This document shows positions 37,237 through 45,572 of a stretch of DNA of 59,229 nt, piece by piece. The notes under the pieces are model-generated. The model was not told the DNA's origin. It did not search any database and saw nothing but the letters and a program-made list of their open reading frames with translations. The translations under genes and the position numbers were made by a program. How positions within the stretch are numbered: position 1 is the first letter of the stretch; every line of letters begins with the position of its first letter. The DNA is from Ulvibacterium sp. (GTDB lineage Bacteria; Bacteroidota; Bacteroidia; Flavobacteriales; Flavobacteriaceae): assembly GCF_028285715.1 (NCBI RefSeq), contig NZ_JANQOO010000012.1:1-59229 (forward strand), written 5' to 3'.

Positions 37237-38457
37237 ATGAGAACATATTTGACGCTTTTATTAGATACTCGAAGGGCCAAAAAAGATGGTTCCTTCCCTG
37301 TCATTTTCCGGCTTACTCACTTGCGAAAAACAACTTCTATTTCGACTGGGTATTCAATATTAGAAAAATATTGGGACTCTCAAAAATGTGCGATAAAAAA
37401 GACCTACACCAAAGTCGAATCAATAGCAAGGTTAAATACTTTACTTCTCAAAGAGGAAGCAAGGGCAAATGATATTATCAACAAACTTTATGATAGTGAA
37501 AAACTCAACTATTTATCCATTACCCAAGTAAAGAATAGAATAACCTAAAATAGTACATATGTTTCCTTTTATAAGTTTGGAGAGTCCCTAGCGGAAGACC
37601 TTAGAATCGCTCATAGATATGGGACTGCCAGAAATTATGCCGGTATTATCTCTGTCTTGAGAACATTTACCAAGGGAAGAGATTTAAAGTTCAATGAATT
37701 GAACTATGATTTCATAAAAAAATTTGAGCGTTATCATTTAGCAAAGGGCAACGGTTATAATAGTCTTTCTACTTATTTAAGAGCCATCAAAGCCATTTAC
37801 AATAAAGGAATCAAGGCGGGCTTAATAGAACGGGAAGCTTATCCCTTTACCTACTATACAATTAGACAAGTTCCTACGGAAAAGCGAGCCCTATCAATTG
37901 AGAATATCAGAAAAATAATGGATTTGAAACTTCCCAAGGATATGGTTCTCTTTCGGTACCGTAATTACTTCATGTGTTCATTTCTACTGTATGGTATGAA
38001 CTTTACGGATATGGCCCACCTAAAACTCGGTAACATCGTAAATGGACGAATCAAGTTCAGGAGAAGGAAAACAGGTAAATTGTATGATATTAAAATAACG
38101 GATCAGCTTGCGGAAATACTCGAAATCTACCTTGGCGGAAAATCAAAAGAAGATTACATTTTTCCTGTAATTAAAAGAGATAATCTTGCTTTACAAGAAC
38201 GCGAAATCTCATGGGAACGTAAACGCTACAATAGAGGTTTGAAAATCATTGGAGAAATGTGTGGTATTGAGCAGAAATTGACAACATACGTTTCAAGACA
38301 TAGTTTTGCCACCCAAGCTATGCTTAACGACGTGCCTTTGCATGCTATTTCTGCTATGCTTGGACATAGCAAACTAAATACGACCCAAATTTATTTGAAG
38401 TCTTTGCCTACGAACATCTTAGATAACTATAATAAGCAATTGGTAGCAGCAATCTAA
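37237..38457 (+). pseudogene. Tyrosine recombinase/integrase with one in-frame stop
   Basis: Two frames join without shift into one 406-residue tyrosine recombinase of the Bacteroidota arm-binding type, interrupted only by TAA at 37546-37548. The arm domain is upstream (TLLLDTRRAKKDG). The SAM-like core-binding domain spans the stop (FYKFGESL, GYNSLSTYLRAIKAIYN). The catalytic domain holds SRHSFAT, LGHSKLNTTQIYL with the nucleophile Tyr near the C-terminus. The position where Arg I is usually found reads LLYGMNFTDMAHLK, so this Arg is not obvious. The stop needs one substitution from CAA, GAA or AAA. Whether protein is still made is unknown. Confidence 0.85.
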
Positions 38458-38670
38458 AATATACATTTTAAGTTTTCCGCACTTTTATTTAGAATTCATC
38501 AAGCCAGAATTTTAATAAGCTGAATACCACATTAAATCTTCTGAAACAGCTGTTTAAGAGACTTCAGTTCTTATGGGATTCGCTTCACTAAAATTTATAC
38601 TTTTATTACACATATAGTGTGCATATGATTAATGATCATAAACATTTGTTGTGTAGCATAAACCAAAGAA

Positions 38671-39585
38671 ATGTATGAAATTAGAGACCATAATGATTTT
38701 AAAAGTTCTTTAAAGCTTTTACGCATACCACATTCAGAGGTTAACAATAACTTTTATGTGTACAAGATTGAAGAAGTAAAAGAAAAAGATAAATCAGTTC
38801 ATACTCCTTTCTTCAGGCAAAATTACATGGATGTATCCCTGTTTTTATCGGCTGGCTTTGATTTCAAATATGCACACTTAGACTTTCCCATATCCAACAA
38901 AACCTTACAAATATGTGCACCGAGACAAGCACAACAAATATCCGTTGATCATAAGGTCATTGGGATAATGTCGGGTTACACACTTTATTTTAAACAAGAA
39001 TTCCTAGAGTTCAATTTCGAACATAAGAAATTCTTAAAAGAGTTTCCATTTTTTGCATATAATAGTCTAAATAATGTGTTTGAACTATCTACACAAGAAA
39101 CATTGTATTTAAAAGATCTTTATGACAGGTTGCTTTACGAACAGAACAGTGGTTGCTATAATTACCATCAAAATGTAGCATATGGCTATATCATTGCCTT
39201 GCTATACAAGATTAAGTCTCTTTGGGAAAAACAATTATCCCAAAGGGAAGTTATTCCCATTTCGTCTGAGACACAGCTTGTAACTTCTTTCGATAATTTG
39301 ATAACTACGCACTTAGGCACGTTGTATAAGGTTAGGGATTTTGCAGAAATGCTTCATGTGAGCCAGAAACACTTATCCGATGTTCTGAAGAGACAAACAG
39401 GTAAAACCGCCAAACAATTGATTGATGAGGTAGTAACTTTAGAGGCTAAAACACTATTGAAAAGAACTAAACACTCTGTAGCAGAGGTTGCCTACCGTCT
39501 TGGTTTTGAGGATAGTTCACATTTCACTAAGTTTTTCCAACGTATAACTGGGTATTCTCCTTCGAATTATAGGCAACTTCCGTAG
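38671..39585 (+). CDS. AraC family transcriptional regulator (copy A)
   Basis: A 304-residue regulator. The N-terminal 190 residues form a cupin-like effector domain (FFRQNYMDVSLFL ... YTLYFKQEFL ... EFPFFAYNSLNNVFEL). The C-terminal 100 residues have two helix-turn-helix motifs (VRDFAEMLHVSQKHLSDVLKR and VAEVAYRLGFEDSSHFTKFF). It is closely similar to the AraC protein at 45573-46472, so they are paralogues within the island. It lies between the recombinase and the hydrolase gene; a long inverted repeat in the gap to the hydrolase may be its target. The preceding gap 38458-38670 holds no gene. Confidence 0.9.
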   Translation: MYEIRDHNDFKSSLKLLRIPHSEVNNNFYVYKIEEVKEKDKSVHTPFFRQNYMDVSLFLSAGFDFKYAHLDFPISNKTLQICAPRQAQQISVDHKVIGIMSGYTLYFKQEFLEFNFEHKKFLKEFPFFAYNSLNNVFELSTQETLYLKDLYDRLLYEQNSGCYNYHQNVAYGYIIALLYKIKSLWEKQLSQREVIPISSETQLVTSFDNLITTHLGTLYKVRDFAEMLHVSQKHLSDVLKRQTGKTAKQLIDEVVTLEAKTLLKRTKHSVAEVAYRLGFEDSSHFTKFFQRITGYSPSNYRQLP

Positions 39586-39640
39586 TTTTTACAAGCATTC
39601 CCGAAATTTCTACAACTACAAATAATAGAATCAAGCAATA

Positions 39641-39670
39641 TTTGTGATTGAAATATCCGATGATCACAAA
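39641..39670 (+). promoter_or_regulatory. Inverted repeat upstream of the lipoprotein-hydrolase gene
   Basis: TTTGTGAT and ATCACAAA are perfect 8-bp arms separated by 14 bp. The distance between half-site centres, two helical turns, suits a dimeric regulator. It lies 12 bp before the lipoprotein leader and 56 bp after the AraC gene stop. Binding by the neighbouring AraC protein is a guess. Confidence 0.45.
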
Positions 39671-39812
39671 ATCTTATTGCTATGAATAAATTAATGCTTT
39701 TCATGTTTTTTGGATTGGGTGTTTCTTGTATTCAACCAAATAAAAAAGGATACTCACAGTCTGAATAAGAAAATAAGAAAGAAATGAACACGAAAATGGT
39801 TAGTAAAAACAG
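39668..39812 (+). repeat. Imperfect direct repeat, intact copy (lipoprotein leader and hydrolase start)
   Basis: From AAAATCTTAT to AGTAAAAACAG this stretch is similar to 40786-40932, with scattered substitutions and small indels. It covers the leader peptide and first codons of the hydrolase. The second copy no longer keeps an open frame. Confidence 0.8.
39682..39768 (+). other. Lipoprotein signal peptide cut from the hydrolase by an in-frame TAA
   Basis: A 28-codon frame begins with MNKLMLFMFFGLGVSC, a good lipoprotein signal peptide with lipobox GVSC. It ends at TAA 39766-39768. Five sense codons in the same frame then lead to the ATG at 39784 of the hydrolase. The natural reading is one original lipoprotein-hydrolase gene with a later nonsense codon; the hydrolase may now be made from the internal ATG without a signal, thus in the cytoplasm. 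Confidence 0.6.
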
Positions 39813-40734
39813 TATTACAATGCAGAAAGTAATGTTTCAAAGTAAAGGTTTAGACCTTGTTGGAAACTTATATGTACCTGCAAATTATGAAGAAAGAAAA
39901 CAGTATCCTGCTATTCCAATTTTAGGTCCAATGACATATGTTAAAGAGCAAGCACCTACTGAATATGCCAAAAGATTCGCTGAAAGAGGATATGTAGCAT
40001 TGGCATTTGATCCGCGTTTTCGAGGAGAAAGTGACGGTTTACCAAGAGAATTAGAAGATCCTATTGCAAAAGTAGAAGATGCTAAAGCTGCTGCACGTTT
40101 TCTTGCCTCGCTTTCTGTTGTAAATGATGAGCAAATTGTTGGATTTGCAGTATGTCAGGGAAGTTCTGAAATGTTAAGAGCGGTATCAGAAGATGACATC
40201 TTTAAGGGATTAGTTACTGTTGCAGGACATTATCGTGACCGAAAGGGTGATATTCAATGGATGGGAACTGAAGAGGCATTAGAAGAAAGAATTGCCGAAG
40301 GAAAAATAGCAATAAACACGTTCAACCAAACTGGAGAAGTTATTAATGTCCCAGCAGTTGATGAGAAAAGAATGGATGTAGGTATGCCAGGAAAATTTGT
40401 ATGGGATTGGTATCATGTATGGTCTGATAATGGAATTTGGGTGAATAATTATCCAAAAATGAGTGACGCACTACTTTTTGAATATGAATCTTTGACCGCT
40501 GCTCAAAAATTAGATAAACCATATCTAATGATTCATAGTGATAATTGTTTTTTGCCAAATGCAGCTAAAAGACAGTTTGAAGCAGTACCCACAACAAAGA
40601 AGAAACTACAATGGGAAGGTGCAACAGGGCACCTTCAATATTATGATGATCCTGAAGTTTTAGACAGGACAGCAAATCAAGCCATTAAATGGTATAATTC
40701 CATATTTGACATTCTTATAGAATCATTGAGATAA
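39784..40734 (+). CDS. Alpha/beta hydrolase with cysteine nucleophile (dienelactone-hydrolase-like)
   Basis: A 316-residue alpha/beta hydrolase. The nucleophile elbow reads GFAVCQGSS with C124, as in dienelactone hydrolases that use Cys instead of Ser. The likely acid is the Asp in IHSDNCFLPN and the base His is in GATGHLQYYDDPE. The oxyanion region is GPMTYVKEQAPTEYA. Family members cleave lactones or esters. The frame continues upstream, past one TAA, into a lipoprotein signal peptide. A degenerate second copy of this gene lies 3' (head 40786-40932, tail 41892-41966). Confidence 0.85.
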   Translation: MNTKMVSKNSITMQKVMFQSKGLDLVGNLYVPANYEERKQYPAIPILGPMTYVKEQAPTEYAKRFAERGYVALAFDPRFRGESDGLPRELEDPIAKVEDAKAAARFLASLSVVNDEQIVGFAVCQGSSEMLRAVSEDDIFKGLVTVAGHYRDRKGDIQWMGTEEALEERIAEGKIAINTFNQTGEVINVPAVDEKRMDVGMPGKFVWDWYHVWSDNGIWVNNYPKMSDALLFEYESLTAAQKLDKPYLMIHSDNCFLPNAAKRQFEAVPTTKKKLQWEGATGHLQYYDDPEVLDRTANQAIKWYNSIFDILIESLR

Positions 40735-40785
40735 GTTAAAGAAGGAGTACTAAGAAGTTTAAGGCGTATGACTAATGACAATCGG

Positions 40786-40932
40786 AAAATCTTATCGCTT
40801 TTAATGAATTAATGATTTTTCATATTCTTTGGATTGCTTGTTTCTTGTGTTCAGTCAGTTAAAAAAAAGACGCTAACAATCTGATTCAGAAAAGAGAGAA
40901 GAAATGAATACGAAAGCAAATAGTAAAAACAG
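40786..40932 (+). repeat. Degenerate second copy of the hydrolase gene head
   Basis: This stretch matches 39668-39812 but carries stops and frameshifts (for instance ATGAATTAATGA at the start). It still encodes a recognisable lipobox remnant, LLVSCVQ. After AGTAAAAACAG similarity to the hydrolase stops. Confidence 0.75.
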
Positions 40933-40974
40933 AAACTACAAAAATTGCAAAGAACCTTTCCTTGGGCAACCTGA

Positions 40975-41106
40975 GCTACTCACCCGATAGGGCGTATTGC
41001 CATAGCCAAAGAAGTAGCTGATTTGGCTGTTTTTCTTTGTTCAAATAGATCTGGTTTTAGCACAGGTCAAGCTCTGGGCATGGATGGAGGATGTATTACT
41101 CATTAA
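40975..41106 (+). pseudogene. C-terminal fragment of an SDR oxidoreductase
   Basis: Forty-odd codons encode HPIGRIAIAKEVADLAVFLC and then STGQALGMDGG, the typical last 40 residues of a classical SDR (ending TH, TAA). A TGA directly precedes the fragment and nothing upstream resembles an SDR. It is therefore a truncated remnant, cut at its left side where hydrolase-like sequence ends. Confidence 0.8.
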
Positions 41107-41120
41107 TAAATATGAATCTT

Positions 41121-41876
41121 ATGAAAGAATTCGAAAACAAAGTAGCACTCATAACCGGAGCCACTACAGGCATGGGTCAGGCCACGGCATTTGCACTGGC
41201 AAAAAAAGGAGTAAGGATTGTAGTGGCAGCAAGAAGGGAAAAAGAAGGAAATGAAACCATCGAAAAAATCCAAGACCTGGGTTCAGATGGATTGTTTGTA
41301 AAAACCGATATCACCAAAGAGTAGGAGGCCAAGGCCATGGTGGAAAGAACGATGGAACAATTTGGTAGTTTGGACATGGTATTTAACAATGCGGGATCTG
41401 GAGTTAATGTGCCCATCACACAATTAGAGCGGGCAGCATGGGATTGGGACATTGCTGTTAATCTTACGGGAACGTATCTGGGAATGAAGTATGAAATTCC
41501 CGCTATGTTGAGATCCGGAGGGGGTGCCATTGTAAACATGAGCTCTCCAGCCTCTATGGCAACTCCTGGCTATGGGGCCTATGCTGCCGCCAAGGCAGGT
41601 GTAGAAGCACTGACAAGGGTAGCTGCGGTTGAAAATGCCACAAAAGGAATTCGCGTAAACAGTGTGGCTCCTGGGGTAATCCTTACCGATATCCTGAAAA
41701 CCGTACCCGAAAAAGTCCTTAAAAATGTAAAAGCTCGAATTCCAATGGCCCGACCAGGTGAAATTGATGAAATCGCTAATACCGTGGTATTTCTATTATC
41801 TCCGGAGGCAAGCTTCATTACCGGCAAAACTCTATTGGTGGATGGTGGGTACACTTCGGGAATCACTTTGGGATAA
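41121..41876 (+). pseudogene. SDR oxidoreductase interrupted by one in-frame TAG
   Basis: Frames 41121-41324 and 41325-41876 are in the same phase and together form a 251-residue classical SDR split by TAG 41322-41324. The parts include TGATTGMGQ cofactor loop, NNAGSG, MSSPASMATPG, catalytic YAAAK, VNSVAPG and the LLVDGGYTSG end. TAG can derive from CAG or GAG by one change (context ITKE-stop-EAKAMVE). If translation restarts at ATG 41337, the product would lack the cofactor-binding strand and be inactive. Confidence 0.85.
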
Positions 41877-41891
41877 AATGATTTTTCACAT

Positions 41892-41966
41892 GATAAGTTT
41901 TATGATAACCCAGAAATTTTGGACAGAACTACAAATCAAACCATTTAGAGGTATAATTCAATATTC
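41892..41966 (+). pseudogene. C-terminal remnant of a second hydrolase copy
   Basis: Translation in one frame gives DKFYDNPEILDRTTNQTI, a stop, then RYNSIF. This lines up with the end of the intact hydrolase at 39784-40734 (QYYDDPEVLDRTANQAI, KWYNSIF). Together with the head at 40786-40932 it marks a former paralogue whose core was replaced by SDR sequences. Confidence 0.8.
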
Positions 41967-42015
41967 AAATGAAACATTCCGGATTTGACAAAATGCTCGT
42001 AATAAAAAAATAAAT

Positions 42016-42903
42016 GTGGTGAAAAAAGGTGTTATTCTATTCGCAACATTGATGTTATTTACCGTGATGAAAGCTCAAGAAACCTTAAAATTTAAAGTGA
42101 TAGGAGGATATCAATTCGCCGAAGGGTATTCTATTCAGAATGATGAACCATTGGTTTTCGCACAAGCGGGACAACTAACAGGATCTTGGCATTGGGAATT
42201 CGAAAATGGAAAAAAAGGGAATACACATATTAATGGGGCTACTGCGAATCGAGTTCTGTTCAATGGAGAGCATGAACTATTTGGAACCATGAAAATTAAC
42301 ATGTATGAGTTTGGAAGTTCTGCACCATTGACCGACCTGTTATTCCTATCCTATAAAGCTCAAAAATTTGAGGTTGATGGAAGTCAAGTGACCATAAAAG
42401 TATTGGGAGAATTCATCGGGGGAACCGGAAAATACCAAAATGCGAGAGGTTGGTTGACTGCGACTTCCATTAATGGTTTTTTTGAAGATGGAAAAGGCGA
42501 AATAATTCTAGGGGAAGTTCAAGAAATAACCGAAGAACAAGTGCTAAAATGGACGAAGGAATATTTTAACGCAACACAAAGTGGAAATGCTATTACTTGG
42601 GCGAGTACTTTTGCCGAGAATGCCTACATCAACGATCCGTATGGAAGCCCTGCACCCAATGGAAGAGGAGAAATAGTTCAAATTGGAGAGGACTTTATGT
42701 CGTCCTTTAAGTCTGCTGGACTTTATCCCGAATACATATATGTGAATGGACTTGTGGCCACTTCCAAATGGATTGGAAAGGGAATCACTAAAGATGGGAA
42801 AGAGGCTACTTTTGAAGGAATAAATATTACTACCTATAATGAGATGGGTAAAATTGTGAGTCATATAGGATATTGGAATCCAGGAAAAATGGAAATCAAT
42901 TAA
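42016..42903 (+). CDS. Secreted two-domain protein: allene-oxide-cyclase-like barrel plus SnoaL-like domain
   Basis: A 295-residue exported protein; the start is GTG at 42016 or 42019 and the signal peptide ends about residue 20 (MKAQE). Residues 25-165 resemble the small beta-barrel of allene oxide cyclase/dirigent-like proteins (FIGGTGKYQNARGWLTA). Residues 170-290 form an NTF2/SnoaL-like fold (WTKEYFNATQSGNAITWASTFAENAYINDPYG). Both folds hold small hydrophobic ligands. The combination in one exported chain is unusual. It follows the hydrolase/SDR remnants and precedes four genes of opposite direction. Confidence 0.6.
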   Translation: MVKKGVILFATLMLFTVMKAQETLKFKVIGGYQFAEGYSIQNDEPLVFAQAGQLTGSWHWEFENGKKGNTHINGATANRVLFNGEHELFGTMKINMYEFGSSAPLTDLLFLSYKAQKFEVDGSQVTIKVLGEFIGGTGKYQNARGWLTATSINGFFEDGKGEIILGEVQEITEEQVLKWTKEYFNATQSGNAITWASTFAENAYINDPYGSPAPNGRGEIVQIGEDFMSSFKSAGLYPEYIYVNGLVATSKWIGKGITKDGKEATFEGINITTYNEMGKIVSHIGYWNPGKMEIN

Positions 42904-43053
42904 AGTTAATCAAAGCATTGGGCTAAGCATAGTAATAAATATGACCTTTAAATGATGACGGTTTAGTATTTACATAACTGCCATTTCTTATTATGCATAA
43001 TCCAACTACTTTAGTCATATTAATTCAGTTTTTGGAGTTCAATACTCCAGAGT

Positions 43054-43722
43054 TTATCCGCTCCATGTTCCTTGACGTTCCCCTCCGTCAACATCAATTA
43101 TTGAGGCAGTAGTTGCCCTATTGGTTATTACTGCAACGATCATTTTGGCAATATCTTCCGCTTGCCCCTTATGTTCGACCAATTGTCGGTCGGGCCGTAG
43201 ACCTATACCTCCAGGGGAAATGGCATTCACTCGAATAGGTGCTATATCGATTGCAGCTTGCTTTACAAGTGAATTTATGCTTCCATGAAGGGTGCCCCAA
43301 ACACCATATCCTTTTAAAGGCGTTTTTGCACTACTTCCTGAAATTAAGGTCACCGAACCATTTCTATTCAAGAATTCAGGAGCAAAGTGAAGAACATTGT
43401 AGCTCGTCCAAAAACGCTCAAAAGCCTGTTTTGCATCCAGCTCCTCTGTTTGGGCAATTCCCGAAGCATTGGCCCTGACGGAAATGGTCACCACAATATG
43501 TTTCAGGCCAGACAGACTGAAAAAAAGATTTCTTAAATCTGGAGTATTCTTGGCATCGATGACCCTAAATTCACAATCGTTTCCGAGTTCTTTTGCCTGC
43601 GTTTTTAATCTATTTTCATTTCCCCCAGATATAATTACATGAAAACCTTCCTTAATCAATTGTTGAGCGGTAGCTAACCCCATTCCAGCGGAGCCTCCTA
43701 TTATCAATACTTTTTCTTTCAT
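43054..43722 (-). CDS. Atypical SDR oxidoreductase
   Basis: A 222-residue SDR-fold protein with an intact cofactor loop (IIGGSAGMG) and late SDR motifs (APIRVNAISPGGIG, DVDGG). At the active site the serine segment (LISGSSA) is present and a tyrosine is seen in KGYGVWGTLHGS, but the lysine four residues later is Gly. This resembles a group of atypical SDRs without YxxxK. It is the last of four minus-strand genes downstream of the AraC regulator at 45573-46472. Confidence 0.8.
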   Translation of the reverse strand: MKEKVLIIGGSAGMGLATAQQLIKEGFHVIISGGNENRLKTQAKELGNDCEFRVIDAKNTPDLRNLFFSLSGLKHIVVTISVRANASGIAQTEELDAKQAFERFWTSYNVLHFAPEFLNRNGSVTLISGSSAKTPLKGYGVWGTLHGSINSLVKQAAIDIAPIRVNAISPGGIGLRPDRQLVEHKGQAEDIAKMIVAVITNRATTASIIDVDGGERQGTWSG

Positions 43723-43825
43723 ATTAAATGCCGATTTGTGATAAGGATTTTCGAATAAGGTGAGGCTTTGCCAAAATCCAAAAAAGGATTCATTTTAAAG
43801 TTTTAATTCGACAGCTTCAATCTTT

Positions 43826-44674
43826 TCAATTGCCTTGAAAAGTAGAGATGTTGTCCGCGACAAATTGTCCAAAGGTTCTGGGTTTTCGACCCAAGATTTT
43901 TTCAATATCATCTGTCGCACTTGCTAGGTAACCTTTTCTCGTAATCTCATCAAGCTCCAGGAGGGCAGTGATAAGCCAATCGGACATTCCATAGCTTTTG
44001 TAGGCTTGACCAAGTTGTCCGGATTCCAGGTTTACAAACTTGATCTCTCTTCCTAGGTGTTGGGATAGTTCCCTTGCCATATCATAACTTGAGATCACTT
44101 CCGGCCCTGTGATTTCATAGGTTTTATTTGAATGGCCCTTACCAATAATGGCTTCAACACCTACAGCGGCGATATCCCGGACATCAATAAAGGCATTGGT
44201 TCCTTCACCGGTAGCGCCATAAAATACATTTTCACTGTGTATCGTTCCAAGACTACCCATAATGTTCTGATAAAAACTTGCGGGTTGAATAAAGGTGTAG
44301 TCTATCCCCGAATCTACAATCAATTGTTCTACTCTACCATGCAATTTTCCCATGGTTATAGGTGCCTGCAATGAAGCTCCCCTAGCCGAAGATCTTATGA
44401 TATGGCTTACTCCCGCATATTTGGCCGCTCGAACTGTATTCTCGGCAAGTTCAATCATATTCTCAACCAAAGGAGATACAAAAAAGAACTTATCCATTCC
44501 CTCAAATGCTTTTTCCAGATTATTTGGATTGGATACATCTGCTACCACCTCGCGGATGTTTCCGAGGTTGGTCTGCCCACTTTCTCTTACTAATAGATAC
44601 GTTTCAACACCTTTATTTGCCAAAAGATTAGCCGTTGTTAGGCCAATATTACCTCCTGTAACGAGTACTTTCAT
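43826..44674 (-). CDS. NmrA-like NAD(P)-binding protein with shortened glycine loop
   Basis: A 282-residue atypical SDR of the NmrA/QOR2 type, which reduce quinones or sense NADP. The body is normal (FFFVSPLVENM, HIIRSSARGAS, YTFIQPASFYQNI, AFIDVRDIAAVG, YEITGPE). The N-terminal loop reads VTGGNIG where the family has VTGATGNIG, so two residues of GxxGxxG are absent. Cofactor binding may be weakened or lost. The similar gene at 56258-57103 has the full loop. Neighbours are SnoaL-like and SDR genes in the same direction. Confidence 0.85.
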   Translation of the reverse strand: MKVLVTGGNIGLTTANLLANKGVETYLLVRESGQTNLGNIREVVADVSNPNNLEKAFEGMDKFFFVSPLVENMIELAENTVRAAKYAGVSHIIRSSARGASLQAPITMGKLHGRVEQLIVDSGIDYTFIQPASFYQNIMGSLGTIHSENVFYGATGEGTNAFIDVRDIAAVGVEAIIGKGHSNKTYEITGPEVISSYDMARELSQHLGREIKFVNLESGQLGQAYKSYGMSDWLITALLELDEITRKGYLASATDDIEKILGRKPRTFGQFVADNISTFQGN

Positions 44675-44910
44675 CTTTAATGGTTAAAATTATTAATAGG
44701 TTTTCCTCTTAATTCTTGCCTTGAACCCGAGCTCCAGATTTTATATCAAAGACCTAAAATCAAATGAATCTATGAAGGCATAATTTGGGGCGCATTATTG
44801 TAGCCAAGTTCCAATATTCCATACCTCTTACATTATAGCACGTAAATGTTTCTCTTATCAATTGTTCCTCAATTCACCGTTCTATTGGCCTATTACAACC
44901 CAATCAATTT

Positions 44911-45336
44911 TTATGAATGTTCCATAGTAAAACCTAATTGGGCGTATATGGTATCATTATCCCAATAACCTTTGATGTGTCTAATACGTCCAAAATCATT
45001 GAATTTTAAAATGAAAAGGTGTGGGCAGGCTTGGTGTTTTCCTGTGTTTGGGATCCCAAATAAATCTTTGGACTGCGTTCCACCTAAGACGGCCTCAACG
45101 ATTACATCACCTGAAGTGGTTATCTTAATATCCTCAACAAGTACTTTGAAATCAGGAAATGCATCGATTATGGCCCTCCAGATAGACGTACCCTTTGGTT
45201 CCACCATTCCTTTTCCAAGTTCTCTATAGGGTACATAATTGAAAGTTGCTTCATCTATACATAGCGATATCATTTCGTCAAGGTTGTGGTTATTGTAGGC
45301 TCCAAAAAAACGTTCTGCTATAACTTTATTTTCCAT
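44911..45336 (-). CDS. SnoaL-like (ester cyclase) NTF2-fold protein
   Basis: A 141-residue protein of the SnoaL/ester cyclase group: ERFFGAYNNHNLDEMISLC at the start, then AFPDFKVLVEDI, TSGDVIVEAVLGGTQ and CPHLFILKFND. These are small cone-shaped barrels that bind or cyclise hydrophobic compounds. No signal peptide is present. It lies between the AraC gene and the NmrA gene on the same strand, with gaps of about 236 bp on both sides that contain no gene. Confidence 0.85.
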   Translation of the reverse strand: MENKVIAERFFGAYNNHNLDEMISLCIDEATFNYVPYRELGKGMVEPKGTSIWRAIIDAFPDFKVLVEDIKITTSGDVIVEAVLGGTQSKDLFGIPNTGKHQACPHLFILKFNDFGRIRHIKGYWDNDTIYAQLGFTMEHS

Positions 45337-45572
45337 GTTTTATGTCCTTGAAATTGTTAAGTTGGCATATTTTAATTGATGTAACCGACTTCAAAGCTAT
45401 CTTCATAATTTTCTGGACTTTATCCTTTCAAGAATTACTTCGCCATAGATAATTGATAGGACCTTACCTAGATTATGGTGGATTGCTATCCATCTTTTGA
45501 TGTTGAAGTTCGTTTAGAAAGGGACCAGGGCCTCTATGAAAAATTCGGAATTGCGGGTAAAAATTTCTGGTA

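Noticed and set aside
37197-37472. Alternative frame over the recombinase start
   Set aside because: It overlaps the N-terminal domain of the recombinase in another frame; only the recombinase frame shows conserved motifs.
43033-43049. Inverted repeat TGGAGT/ACTCCA beside the SDR stop as a terminator
   Set aside because: On the minus strand the stem is followed by A residues, not T, so it does not fit an intrinsic terminator for that gene.
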